Shown: in pieces, positions 15,901 to 24,489 of the stretch
Numbering within the stretch: position 1 is the first letter of the stretch
How the letters are laid out: the number at the start of each line of letters is the position of its first letter
NCBI GenBank assembly: GCA_026712905.1
Contig: JAPOPM010000153.1
Span: forward strand, 1 to 64,000
Direction: 5' to 3'
Length of the DNA stretch: 64,000 nucleotides
Source of the DNA: Deltaproteobacteria bacterium
Lineage (GTDB): Bacteria; Desulfobacterota; Binatia; UBA9968; JAJDTQ01
Translations under genes and position numbers: made by a program
Notes under the pieces: model-generated
Seen by the model: only the letters and a program-made list of their open reading frames with translations
What the model was told of the DNA's origin: nothing
The model's database searches: none

Positions 15901-17058
15901 ATGAAGATCCACAACATCGAGACCATTCCCGTCCGGCTGCCCACGCGGCGGGTACACCAGTGGGCCAATCTCAAGACCCCCATCGGCGTCTACCTGGTGG
16001 TGAAGCTCGTCACCGACGAGGGCTTGACCGGTTTGGGCGAAGCCCCGGCGCTCAAGGATTGGGGCGGCGACCACATGCGCTACTACGGCGAGACCCCCAC
16101 CTCGGTGGCGGCCGTAATCCACGACATCCTGGCGCCTGCCCTCGTGGGCGAGGACCCGCGCCGCATCGAGTGGCTTCACACCCTCATGGACCAGGCGGTC
16201 AAGGGATACCCCTATTCCAAGGCGGCCATCGACATGGCGCTCTACGACGTGGTGGGCAAGGCGGCCGGGGTACCGGCCTACCAGCTCCTGGGCGGGCTCT
16301 ACCGTGAATCCGTGCCCATCTCCCACAGCATCGGCCTCATGGACATGGACGAAGCGGTGGCCGAGGTGCTCCGGGTACAGGAGGAAGGGATCAAGACCAT
16401 CAAGCTCAAGGGAGGCGTGGAACCCAAACGGGACGTCGAGCTTCTGCGACGGGTACGCGAGGCTCTCGGGGCGGACATGAACCTCACGGTGGACGCCAAC
16501 AACGGCTACAAGTCCGCGAAGGAGGCGGTGCGCACCACCAAGGCCATGGAGCCGTACAACATCCTCTACATGGAGCAACCCGTGGAGGGGCTCGACGCCA
16601 TGGCCGAGGTCACCCGGCGCGTGGACACGCCGGTCATGGCCGACGAGAGCGCCTGGACCACCTGGGACGTCCTGGAGATCATCGAGAAGAAGGCCGCGGA
16701 CATCATCTCCATCTACACCACCAAGCCCGGCGGTCTGCTCAAGGCCAAGAAGGTGGCGGCCATCGCCGAGGCCGCGGGTTTCCCGTGCAACGTCAACGGC
16801 TCGGTGGAGATGGGCGTGGGCAACGCCGCCAACGTCCACCTGGCCGCTTCGACCGCCGCCGCCAACCTGGGCTGCGTGATCCCCGTCACCACCCCCGACG
16901 CCGAGGCCACCGGGCGCGTCGCCGGCATCTACTACAAGGACGACATCGTCACCGAGCCCTTCGCGTTCGTCGACGGCGCCGTCAAGGTGCCGCGGGGGCC
17001 GGGGCTGGGCGTGGAGTTGGACGAAGAGAAGGTGGAGCGGTACCGCTTGGACAAGTGA
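15901..17058 (+). CDS. Mandelate racemase / muconate-lactonizing enzyme family protein
   Basis: The 385-residue enolase-superfamily protein begins M-K-I-H-N-I-E and has the expected residues: K-L-K-G-G at 168-172, Asp198 (V-D-A-N-N-G-Y), Glu225 (M-E-Q-P) and Asp248/Glu249 (A-D-E-S) as magnesium ligands, with a lysine in T-T-K-P-G-G near 274. This arrangement of two lysines fits the muconate-lactonizing or dipeptide-epimerase subgroup, which abstracts a proton alpha to a carboxylate. It starts 18 bases after the M24 gene and is probably co-transcribed. The G-G-D-H loop near 55 may define substrate. Exact reaction unknown. Confidence 0.87.
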   Translation: MKIHNIETIPVRLPTRRVHQWANLKTPIGVYLVVKLVTDEGLTGLGEAPALKDWGGDHMRYYGETPTSVAAVIHDILAPALVGEDPRRIEWLHTLMDQAVKGYPYSKAAIDMALYDVVGKAAGVPAYQLLGGLYRESVPISHSIGLMDMDEAVAEVLRVQEEGIKTIKLKGGVEPKRDVELLRRVREALGADMNLTVDANNGYKSAKEAVRTTKAMEPYNILYMEQPVEGLDAMAEVTRRVDTPVMADESAWTTWDVLEIIEKKAADIISIYTTKPGGLLKAKKVAAIAEAAGFPCNVNGSVEMGVGNAANVHLAASTAAANLGCVIPVTTPDAEATGRVAGIYYKDDIVTEPFAFVDGAVKVPRGPGLGVELDEEKVERYRLDK

Positions 17059-17148
17059 CGGGGACCTTGTCCTTGGGATGGCATTGAAGCCCGTGACCGT
17101 CATTGCCGTCAGAGCGGGAATGTCGGTTTGAAGCGTCGGATTCACACC

Positions 17149-18258
17149 ATGAGCATTACGAAGGTCGCCGTCCTCGGCGCGGGCAACGGCGGGGGCGCCA
17201 CCGCGGCGGACCTCGCCATTCGGGGGTTCGACACGCGGCTCTACTCCCGTTCCGAGAAGACGCTGGCACCCTTGCTAGCGCGCGGCGGCGTCGAGCTGGT
17301 GGAGGGCGGCCGGGAGAGCTTCGGGCGGCCGCGGCTCACGACGACGGCGCTGGAGGAGGCCGTCGCCGGCGCCGACCTGATCACCATCGCCGCCCCGGCG
17401 GTGGCCCACGCGTTCATGGCGCGCTCGCTGGCGCCCCTCCTGACCGAGGACCAGATCGTCCACCTGAACCCGGGCCAGACCGGGGGCAGCCTGCACTTCG
17501 TGCACGAACTGCGACGCGCGGGATGCCGGGTGCCCGTTCGCTGCTGCGAGACCGTGACCCTCACGTGCATCTGCCGCATGGCCGGCGCGGCGCGCGTGGA
17601 AGTCTACCGGCGCACCGCCAACCTCGGCTGCGCGGCCTTCCCCGCCGCCCATGGGCCGGAGATCCTGCCGGACATGACCGCGGTGTTCGCCAACATCGTG
17701 CCCGCGCGCAACGTGCTGGAGACCGGCCTTTCCAACATCAACGCCATCATGCACCCCGCCGGCATGGTGGGGAACGCCGGCTGGATCGAGCAGCACGGCG
17801 GCGCGATGCTTTTCTACCGGGAGGCCCTGTCGCCCTCGGTGGCGCGCATGATCGAGGGGGTGGACCGGGAACGGCTGGCCATCGTGCGCGCGCTTGGGCT
17901 GCCGCCGCGCACCTTCGTGGAGATCTTCCACGCCGCCGGCCTCACCTCCGACGCGGCCCTCGCCAGCGGCGACGTCTACCAGGCCACGCAGGAGAGCGAG
18001 CCCAACAAGACCATCGTGTCGCCCACGACCCACGACCACCGCTACGTGCACGAAGACGTGGGCTACGGCCTCGTGCCCATGGCCGAGTTGGCCGCCCTGC
18101 TGGGCATCGACACGCCGGTCATCGACGCCCTCATCACCCTCGCGTCGGAGATGAACCGCGTGGACTACCGTCACACAGGCCTCACGCTGGCGGACATGGG
18201 TCTGGAAGGGACAAGCCCCGCGGACCTTCAGGCGATCCTCGATACGGGATTCCCCTGA
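17149..18258 (+). CDS. NAD/NADP octopine/nopaline dehydrogenase family protein
   Basis: From the ATG at 17149 the protein has about 369 residues. The N-terminal Rossmann domain starts V-A-V-L-G-A-G-N-G-G at residues 6-15, and the C-terminal helical domain matches the octopine dehydrogenase family, with N-I-N-A-I-M-H-P-A-G near 200. Conserved Asn/His residues there bind the keto-acid and amino-acid substrates in relatives. Members condense amino acids with 2-oxo acids or act as opine dehydrogenases. It lies 90 bases after the enolase-superfamily gene. The TTG at 17128 gives seven extra residues and is less likely. Substrate unknown. Confidence 0.85.
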   Translation: MSITKVAVLGAGNGGGATAADLAIRGFDTRLYSRSEKTLAPLLARGGVELVEGGRESFGRPRLTTTALEEAVAGADLITIAAPAVAHAFMARSLAPLLTEDQIVHLNPGQTGGSLHFVHELRRAGCRVPVRCCETVTLTCICRMAGAARVEVYRRTANLGCAAFPAAHGPEILPDMTAVFANIVPARNVLETGLSNINAIMHPAGMVGNAGWIEQHGGAMLFYREALSPSVARMIEGVDRERLAIVRALGLPPRTFVEIFHAAGLTSDAALASGDVYQATQESEPNKTIVSPTTHDHRYVHEDVGYGLVPMAELAALLGIDTPVIDALITLASEMNRVDYRHTGLTLADMGLEGTSPADLQAILDTGFP

Positions 18259-18306
18259 GCCACCGGTACGAACAAGACCGAAACACGCCCATTTAGCCCC
18301 TCCCCG

Positions 18307-18698
18307 CCCCTGGATTCCCGCTTTCCAAGCTGTGTCACAACTGATGGGCACAGCCCCTTCGATTCGTCATTCCCGCGGAACAGGCTGTGCCAAGACTGCT
18401 GAGACGCCGCCCCACGATTCGTCATTCCCGCGGAACAGGCCGTGTCAAGACTGCTGAGGCGCCGCCCCACTATTCGTCATTCCCGCGGAACAGCCTGTGC
18501 CAAGACTGCTGAGGCGACGCCCCCCGATTCGTCATTCCCGCGGAAGCGGGAATCCAGGGGCGGTGGAGGGGTGCTACAGCGACGCTCCCCCGCCTCACCA
18601 CCCCTGGATTCCCGCTTCCGCGGGAATGACGAATCGGGGGGTTTGGCGCCGGTTCTTGTCCGGACCACGTTTTGACACGGCCTGCTCCGCGGGAATGG
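18307..18698. repeat. Composite REP/BIME-like module A
   Basis: This module fills most of the gap 18259-18756. It begins with a degenerate half-repeat (CCTGGATTCCCGCTTTCC), continues through a 55-bp tandem array starting at 18361, then a long inverted repeat at 18520-18641. It closes with an inverted half-repeat (TTGACACGGCCTGCTCCGCG). The same architecture recurs at 39404-39632 and 49729-50027. It has no coding content. Confidence 0.85.
18361..18525. repeat. 55-bp tandem repeat, three copies
   Basis: Units start at 18361, 18416 and 18471, each opening with ATTCGTCATTCCCGCGGAAC after the first base and including CAAGACTGCTGAG. A fourth unit start at 18526 passes into the inverted repeat. The copies differ at only a few positions, indicating recent amplification. 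All bases belong to the unit, so there are no spacers as in CRISPR. Confidence 0.85.
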
Positions 18699-18756
18699 CG
18701 CCAGAGGGGCTTTCGTCTTCTTTCATTCCCGTCTCGGTTGTTCTACTCTGTCGGCC

Positions 18757-19731
18757 ATGCACGCGGGCTTGTGTTTCGACGGTTTCTACTCGATCCAGGA
18801 GATGATCGAGTTGGCGCAACTGGCCGACGAGATCGGCATGGACTCCATCTGGATGTCCGACCACATCTGCTTCCGGGACTCCATCGCATCGGCCATGGCA
18901 TTCCTGGCCCGCACTCCCCGTATCAAGGTCAACCCCGCGCCCCTGAGCCCCTACTCGCGCCACCCCATGGTCACCGCCATGGCGCTGGCCACCATGGAGG
19001 AGTTCGCGCCGGGACGGGTGGCGGCCACGGCGGGCACGGCCAACCCCACGGCGCTCCGGGAGATCGGCATCCAGGCCGAGCGGATGCTCAGGACCATGCG
19101 CGAGTACATGACGCTGCTGCGCGCGCTCCTGGCGGGCGAGACGGTGCGGTTCGAGGGCGAGATGTTCACCGTCCACGGCGCCAGCATGGGGCTCACACCC
19201 GGCACCGAGATACCCATCTACATGACGGCGGTGAGGCCCGGGATGCTGCGCCTGGCCGGCGAGGTGGCCGACGGCGTGCTGCTGTCCGCCGGCTGCACTC
19301 CGGCGTACATCCGGCACTGCGTGGACGAGGTGGAGGCAGGCGTCGCCCGCGCCGGGAAGGACGCCACGGGAGAAGTCGCCGGGTTCATCGCGGCCTCGGT
19401 ATCCGACGACCCGCGGGAGGCCATGGACGCCACCAAGACCTTTCTGGCGTACATCTTCCGCAACAAGCACCACGCCGACAACATCCGCCTCGGGGGCGGC
19501 GCCGTGGACCAGGACCGCCTCGCCGACGCCGTCGGCCGGCGCGCCTGGGACGAGGCCAAGGGCCTCATCAGCGACGAAGTGGTGTACGCGCATTCCGTGA
19601 CCGGAACGCCGGACGAATGCCGCCAGCGCCTGGACGAGTTCGTCCGCGGCGGTCTCGACCTGCCCCTGCTCATGCCCCTCGGCACCCAGGAGCAACGCAG
19701 GCGCGTGGTGGAGATCGCGCGGGAGGGATAG
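18757..19731 (+). CDS. LLM-class flavin-dependent oxidoreductase
   Basis: The 324-residue protein is a luciferase-like TIM barrel of the type close to F420-dependent methylenetetrahydromethanopterin reductase. It opens M-H-A-G-L-C-F-D-G-F and has I-W-M-S-D-H-I-C-F near 29-37 and a G-R-V-A-A-T-A-G-T-A-N-P segment near 86-97. The start ATG follows shortly after module A, with no clear ribosome-binding site. It lies upstream of two M20-family hydrolase genes on the same strand with a 32-base gap to the first, suggesting a shared catabolic role. The flavin cofactor (FMN or F420) cannot be determined here. Confidence 0.85.
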   Translation: MHAGLCFDGFYSIQEMIELAQLADEIGMDSIWMSDHICFRDSIASAMAFLARTPRIKVNPAPLSPYSRHPMVTAMALATMEEFAPGRVAATAGTANPTALREIGIQAERMLRTMREYMTLLRALLAGETVRFEGEMFTVHGASMGLTPGTEIPIYMTAVRPGMLRLAGEVADGVLLSAGCTPAYIRHCVDEVEAGVARAGKDATGEVAGFIAASVSDDPREAMDATKTFLAYIFRNKHHADNIRLGGGAVDQDRLADAVGRRAWDEAKGLISDEVVYAHSVTGTPDECRQRLDEFVRGGLDLPLLMPLGTQEQRRRVVEIAREG

Positions 19732-19763
19732 AAGGCCTCTAAACTATATAAAACTGGTGGGTT

Positions 19764-21062
19764 ATGGCACAACAGCTCAACGAATACCTGAAGGAACTCA
19801 TGCGGCAGGCCGAGTCCAAGCTCCCCGACTTGACCGACATCCGGCGCAGCCTGCACCGCCACCCCGAGGCGGGCTGGACCGAGTTCCGCACCACCGGCAT
19901 GGTGGTGCACCGGCTGCGCGAGCTGGGCTACCGGGTGGAGACGGGGTCTGACTGCATCCATCCGGACGCGGTGCGCGGCTGGCCCGAGGAGGCGGTGGTG
20001 CGGGAGAGCCGCGCCCAGGCGGGTGAGTTGGCGCGGGACATCGAGGTGCCGGGTGCGGTGGGCATCCTCGAGCGCGGCGAAGGCCCCACCGTGGCGCTGC
20101 GCTTCGACATGGACGCCACCGAGGTGGCCGAGTCCGACGACCCGGCGCATCCGCCCGTGGCCCGCGGCTTCGCTTCCGGCAAGCCCGACGTCATGCACGC
20201 CTGCGGCCACGATGCCCACGTGACCATCGGCCTGGGCGCGGCCGAGCTGCTGGCCGCCAACCCGGACTGGCGCGGGCGCGTGAAGCTCTTGTTCCAGCCG
20301 GCGGAGGAAGGCGGCCGCGGCGCCCATCCCATGGTGGAGGCCGGAGTGGTGGACGACACGGACTACTTCGCCTGCCTGCACATGGGCGGACCGACGTTGC
20401 CGCTGGGCGAAGTGGCGCTGGAGGCGACCCACTTCCTCTCGTCCGTGAAGATGGAGGCGCGTTTCCGCGGCGTGGCCTCCCACGCGGGCGGCGCGCCGGA
20501 ACGGGGGCGCAACGCGCTGCTGGCGGCGTGCCAGGCCACCTTGGCGCTCCACGCCCTGCCGCGCAACGGCCAGGGCGCCACCTTCGTCAACGTCGGCGTG
20601 CTGAACGCCGGCACCGGCACCAACGTGGTGCCGTCCGAGGCCCACATGAAGTACGAAGTGCGCGGCGGCACCGACGAGATCTGCGAGCTCATGGAGGAAG
20701 GCGCGCGGCGCTGCATCGAAGGCGCGGCCACGCTCCAGGGGGTCGAGGTCACCAGCGAGATCACCGGCCGCACCATCGGCGCCAAGTCCGACGGCGAGAT
20801 GAAGGACCACCTGGCGCGGGTGGCCGGGTCTTCGCCCGTGGACTTCCGCGTCCACGACGCCCGCCCCCTGGGCGGCGGCGAGGACGCCACCTACTTCATG
20901 CGCCGGGTCCAGGAACACGGCGGCAAGTCCCTCTACTTCCTGCTCGGCGGCAGCACCCCCACGGGACACCACACCTCCACGTTCGACGTGGACGAGCGCG
21001 CCCTGGCCCACGGCGCCATGCTCATGGCGGGACTGGTGATGCGCCTCACCGGGTCCCCCTGA
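19764..21062 (+). CDS. M20-family amidohydrolase (M20D, AbgA/B-like)
   Basis: The 432-residue protein has M20D features: L-H-R-H-P-E-A-G-W-T-E-F near residues 30-41, C-G-H-D-A-H near 147-152 providing the metal-site cysteine and histidines, P-A-E-E-G-G near 178-183, and a late T-G-H-H-T-S-T-F-D motif. The family hydrolyses N-acyl amino acids, indole-3-acetyl conjugates or aminobenzoyl-glutamate. A longer than usual segment around 60-90 contains I-H-P-D-A-V-R-G-W and is not part of the minimal family. It is followed 70 bases later by a second M20 enzyme, across a palindromic repeat. Cytoplasmic; substrate unknown. Confidence 0.87.
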   Translation: MAQQLNEYLKELMRQAESKLPDLTDIRRSLHRHPEAGWTEFRTTGMVVHRLRELGYRVETGSDCIHPDAVRGWPEEAVVRESRAQAGELARDIEVPGAVGILERGEGPTVALRFDMDATEVAESDDPAHPPVARGFASGKPDVMHACGHDAHVTIGLGAAELLAANPDWRGRVKLLFQPAEEGGRGAHPMVEAGVVDDTDYFACLHMGGPTLPLGEVALEATHFLSSVKMEARFRGVASHAGGAPERGRNALLAACQATLALHALPRNGQGATFVNVGVLNAGTGTNVVPSEAHMKYEVRGGTDEICELMEEGARRCIEGAATLQGVEVTSEITGRTIGAKSDGEMKDHLARVAGSSPVDFRVHDARPLGGGEDATYFMRRVQEHGGKSLYFLLGGSTPTGHHTSTFDVDERALAHGAMLMAGLVMRLTGSP

Positions 21063-21119
21063 ATCGTCATTCCCGCGAAAGCTTGCCCTCGACCCCGATC
21101 GGGGGCGGGAATCCAGGGG
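21062..21119. repeat. REP-like repeat, variant with GAGGGCAAGC insert, left copy
   Basis: The sequence runs ATCGTCATTCCCGCGAAAGC, then TTGCCCTCGACCCCGATC, then GGGGGCGGGAATCCAGGGG. It is the reverse complement of the repeat at 22387-22443, so the pair flanks the M20 gene at 21133 as inverted repeats. The gene's ATG is only 13 bases from the repeat's right end. Confidence 0.8.
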
Positions 21120-21132
21120 AACGGACACGTCC

Positions 21133-22359
21133 ATGACAGAGCCTGAGATTGATGTTGACGCAACGGAACTCGTGGGACTCGCCGGCGAGCTGATCAAGAT
21201 CCCGAGCTTCTGCCCCGACGAGACCCCGGTGGCTCTCTTCCTGCGGGATTACTTCTCGGAGCGCGGCTACCAAGTGACGCTCCAGGAAGTGGCGCCCGGC
21301 CGCTGCCAGACCATCGCCATCCTCGAGGGCGCGGGCGGCGGCCCGAGCCTCATGTTCAACGGCCACATCGACATCAACTCCCTCACCCGGGGCTGCACGC
21401 GCGACCCCTGGACGCCGGTGGTGGAGGGGGACCGGCTCTACGGCCACGGGGTGCAGAACATGAAGGGCGGCGTGGCCGCCATGATCGGCGCGGCCGAGGC
21501 GGTGCGGCGAAGCGGCGTGAAGCTGTGCGGAGATTTGGTGCTGGCCTGCGTGGTGGGCGAGACCCAGGGCGGCGAGGGCACTCACCATCTCATGGAGAGC
21601 GGCTTCCGCACCGACATGGCGGTGCTGCCGGAGCCCTTCGGCCTGGGCAATCTCGTGACCGTGCACGGCGGCATCGTGCACTTCGCCGTCCATACCTACG
21701 GCGTCACCGGACACGTAAGCAAGGTCGAGGAGACGGTCAACGCCGTGGAGCAGATGACACGGGTCATCGAGGCCCTGGGCCACGTGGAGTTCACCTGCAC
21801 GCCTCGGGCGGACCTGCCCGCCCTGCCCCGCCTCAACGTCGGCAGCATCATCGGCGGGCGCGGTGAAGATTACGTGTTGACGGAGCCGCCCTACGTGCCC
21901 GACCTGTGCACCGTCATCGTGGACGTACACTTCGTGCCCGGGCAGACGGCGGACTCGGTCATCGCCGACGTGAGACGCGCGCTAGATCCTCTGACGGACG
22001 CCGACCCGGACTTCGACTACGCCATCGAGATCCCACCGCCACCCTTCTTCAAGGGCTGCCGGCGCCTGGTGATGGACCCGCTGGACGTGCCGCCGGACGC
22101 GGCCATCGTCCAGGCGGTGGCGCGAAACCACGAGAAGGTCACGGGTGCGCCGCCCGGGCTCATCGGCGCCCACCTGCCCATGTCCTACTCCGCGGGCGAC
22201 AGTTGCTGGCTCTGGAAGCACGGCATCCCCTGCCTCCACTACGGACCCGGCGGCGGCTTCCTCGACCCCGGCCCCGACGGCAGCTACATCTTCATCAGCG
22301 AGATGGTGACGTGCGCCGAGGTGCTGGCGAACACGGCCATGGACGTCTGCGGCACATGA
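21133..22359 (+). CDS. M20-family peptidase/deacylase (ArgE/DapE type)
   Basis: The 408-residue protein follows the ArgE/DapE/CPG2 pattern: F-N-G-H-I-D-I-N near residues 75-82 with the first metal histidine, G-H-G-V-Q-N-M-K-G-G near 103-112, and a region around residues 138-150 (G-E-T-Q-G-G-E-G) corresponding to the catalytic and metal glutamates. Enzymes of this type remove acyl groups or cleave dipeptides with zinc. The gene is bracketed by two inverted copies of a REP-like repeat variant, and no ribosome-binding site is evident in the short leader between repeat and ATG. Function probably linked to the neighbouring M20D enzyme. Confidence 0.85.
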   Translation: MTEPEIDVDATELVGLAGELIKIPSFCPDETPVALFLRDYFSERGYQVTLQEVAPGRCQTIAILEGAGGGPSLMFNGHIDINSLTRGCTRDPWTPVVEGDRLYGHGVQNMKGGVAAMIGAAEAVRRSGVKLCGDLVLACVVGETQGGEGTHHLMESGFRTDMAVLPEPFGLGNLVTVHGGIVHFAVHTYGVTGHVSKVEETVNAVEQMTRVIEALGHVEFTCTPRADLPALPRLNVGSIIGGRGEDYVLTEPPYVPDLCTVIVDVHFVPGQTADSVIADVRRALDPLTDADPDFDYAIEIPPPPFFKGCRRLVMDPLDVPPDAAIVQAVARNHEKVTGAPPGLIGAHLPMSYSAGDSCWLWKHGIPCLHYGPGGGFLDPGPDGSYIFISEMVTCAEVLANTAMDVCGT

Positions 22360-22386
22360 AGGGAGACTCGCCACAAACACCCCCCT

Positions 22387-22443
22387 CCTGGATTCCCGCC
22401 CCCGATCGGGGTCGAGGGCAAGCTTTCGCGGGAATGACGATTC
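22387..22443. repeat. REP-like repeat, variant with GAGGGCAAGC insert, right copy
   Basis: This is the inverted counterpart of 21062-21119, reading CCTGGATTCCCGCCCCCGAT onward and ending ...GGGAATGACGATTC. A truncated half-repeat with TTTGACACAGCC follows at about 22471-22482. Confidence 0.8.
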
Positions 22444-22548
22444 AGGGGTCGTTGCCTATCCCGGATGGGGGTTTGACACAGCCCGAGAAGCTGGACTGAC
22501 GCATTCAGGATGGCGGCGGCGTTCCATTGCCCATAGCGACGGATTGAC

Positions 22549-23475
22549 GTGAGCACCTCGAAAAGCACCCCCGAAGCGTTCGACGTCACCGGCGCGGTCG
22601 ACCTGCACGTGCACTGCGGCCCCGAGGGGATTCCGCGGCGTTTCGACGCGATTTCGCTGGCCCGGCATGTGGCGGAGACGGGACTCGGCGGCGTCGTGCT
22701 GAAGTCGCACATGGCCCCAACCTCGAGCTGGGCACAGATGGCGCATGACGCAACTGGCGTCCGCCTTCACGGCTCGGTCGTGTTGAACCACTATGTCGGC
22801 GGCATCAATCCCGCGGCCGTGCGCGGCGCGTTGGGACCATCGGCCGACGGCGAACCCTACCTCAAGGTCGTGTGGCTGCCTACGGTCCACGCCGCCGCGC
22901 ATCTCACCGCACGGCATCACGAAGGCGAGCAATACGACATCCCGCCCGAGTGGTGCGGCGGCACGGTCTCCCCCTTGGCCCGGCCGCTGGCCGAGGTAGA
23001 GCCCATCAACGTGCTCGCCGCCGGGCTCCGGCGGCCACTGGACGAGATCCTGCGCATCGCCGCCGACCACGACCTGGTGCTCGCCACCGGCCACGCGGGC
23101 CGGGACGAGGTGTTCCATGTGATGGAACGGGCCGGCGCTCTGGGCGTCCGGAAGGTCATCGTCACGCACCCCTGCTACGATCCCCCGGCCATCGCCGTCT
23201 CGGAACTTCTCGATCTGGCCAACGCCGGCGCCTACGTCGAGTTGAGCTTCATCCTGGTCGATATGGGCCTGGTGTCGTTCGAGGAGACCGCGGCTATCCT
23301 GCGGCAGGTGGGCGCGGCGCGGACAATCCTGTCCACGGACGTGGGCCAGGTGGACCGGGCGGCTCCGGCGGAAGGGCTGGCGCGGCTTGGCGCGGGGCTG
23401 CTGGCCGAAGGAATCCCGCGCGTGGACATCGACACCGCCATGAAGGACAACCCTCGTTCCCTGGTGGACCCTTAA
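22549..23475 (+). CDS. DUF6282-type amidohydrolase-like protein
   Basis: The 308-residue protein has the metallo-dependent hydrolase look of DUF6282 proteins: D-L-H-V-H-C-G-P near residues 18-25 supplying two metal histidines, L-K-S-H near 51-54, a late T-G-H-A-G-R near 182-187, and V-T-H-P-C-Y-D-P near 205-212. This fits an amidohydrolase/PHP-like barrel with a binuclear metal site. The start is GTG at 22549; no strong ribosome-binding site is visible. It is the last gene of the rightward catabolic run that begins at 14770. Substrate unknown. Confidence 0.75.
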   Translation: MSTSKSTPEAFDVTGAVDLHVHCGPEGIPRRFDAISLARHVAETGLGGVVLKSHMAPTSSWAQMAHDATGVRLHGSVVLNHYVGGINPAAVRGALGPSADGEPYLKVVWLPTVHAAAHLTARHHEGEQYDIPPEWCGGTVSPLARPLAEVEPINVLAAGLRRPLDEILRIAADHDLVLATGHAGRDEVFHVMERAGALGVRKVIVTHPCYDPPAIAVSELLDLANAGAYVELSFILVDMGLVSFEETAAILRQVGAARTILSTDVGQVDRAAPAEGLARLGAGLLAEGIPRVDIDTAMKDNPRSLVDP

Positions 23476-23519
23476 CCCCAATGCTGCAAAAGGTGTCCGT
23501 GAAGAGCGATCCGAAGCAC

Positions 23520-23560
23520 ACCCCCGAATCGTCAGTCCCGCGGAAGCGGGAATCCGGGTG
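23520..23560. repeat. Single REP-like palindrome
   Basis: CCCCCGAATCGTCAGTCCCG and GCGGAAGCGGGAATCCGGG form one arm of the GTCATTCCCGC family with a T-to-G change in the core. It sits between the DUF6282 gene and the BFN gene. Confidence 0.7.
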
Positions 23561-23626
23561 GTGTGGTGGCTCGACTCTCGCGAACGTTGTTGACACCGCG
23601 CGACGCCGGTGACTAAGCTCCGCGGC

Positions 23627-24466
23627 ATGCGGGGCGTTTGGCCAGCCGAGCGGCGCGGTTTCCGAAGCGACCGTTGCACAAGGGTGCTGACGCGCACTTT
23701 GCTGTTCGGGGCACTCCTGGGACTGCCGCTTCAGAACGGGAGCGCGCATGCGGAACCTGTCCGCATGGAGGTGCGGCAAGTGGTCGTGGACCCGACGCGG
23801 GGGACGCCGGTGGTGCTGTTGGCCGGCGGCGAGCGACTACTGCCCATCTGGATCGGCAAGGCCGAAGCCAACTCCATCGCTCGCGCTCTGGCCGGAGAAA
23901 AGCTTCCCAGACCCGATACGCACGACTTGATTCAAAGGGTGTTGGGAGGCCTCGAAGCCGAGTTGGAACGCGTGACCATCACGGAATTGCGCGAGAGTAC
24001 CTTCTTCGCGGAGATCACGATTAAACGGAACAGCCGGCGCATTCGCCTCGACGCGCGCCCGAGCGACGCCATCGCCGTGGCTTTACGGACGGGCACGCCG
24101 ATTTATGCAACACCCGAGGTCCTGCGGCAGGGCGTTCGCATGGACGGGCGGCAATCGAAACTGCGGGACAGGGTTGCGCGGACCCTGGGTATGCAAGTGC
24201 AGGACCTTACCCCGGACTTGGCGAGGTTGTTTGCCGCGACCGTCGACGCCGGCGCGCTGGTCGCTCACGTGGAGCGCGGCAGCTCCGGCGCCAGACTCGG
24301 GCTCCGCCGTGGAGATGTGGTCGTGCAAGTGGACGGCACGCCCATCAGGAGTTCCCGCGATCTGCTGGAAAAGCTGCAAGACCCCATGACGAAGCAGCTC
24401 CGCGTCCTGCGCATACAAAGAGACGGCAAGTTCGTCACCCTTGTGACGAACCCGCCGTCTCGATAA
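23627..24466 (+). CDS. Secreted bifunctional-nuclease (BFN/DUF151) domain fused to PDZ
   Basis: From ATG 23627 (or GTG 23609) the product has about 279 residues. An N-terminal basic stretch and hydrophobic core ending N-G-S-A-H-A form a signal peptide. Residues about 45-165 match the BFN/DUF151 domain (P-I-W-I-G-K-A-E-A-N-S-I-A, then S-D-A-I-A-V-A-L-R). A PDZ domain follows at about 185-275, with L-G-L-R-R-G-D-V-V-V-Q-V-D-G. BFN proteins known from Arabidopsis and bacteria are intracellular nucleases or regulators, so export plus a PDZ tail is unusual. It may act as a periplasmic or envelope protein; nuclease activity should not be assumed. Confidence 0.8.
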   Translation: MRGVWPAERRGFRSDRCTRVLTRTLLFGALLGLPLQNGSAHAEPVRMEVRQVVVDPTRGTPVVLLAGGERLLPIWIGKAEANSIARALAGEKLPRPDTHDLIQRVLGGLEAELERVTITELRESTFFAEITIKRNSRRIRLDARPSDAIAVALRTGTPIYATPEVLRQGVRMDGRQSKLRDRVARTLGMQVQDLTPDLARLFAATVDAGALVAHVERGSSGARLGLRRGDVVVQVDGTPIRSSRDLLEKLQDPMTKQLRVLRIQRDGKFVTLVTNPPSR

Positions 24467-24489
24467 ACCCGGAAAACCTTGATTTCGGG

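Noticed and set aside
14854-17145. Long reverse open frame antisense to the M24 and enolase-superfamily genes
   Set aside because: The forward genes have clear family motifs; the reverse translation is low-complexity His/Gly/Val-rich.
18361-18580. CRISPR-like array of direct repeats
   Set aside because: The 55-bp units are contiguous without unique spacers, contain internal palindromes of the REP family, and no cas genes are present.
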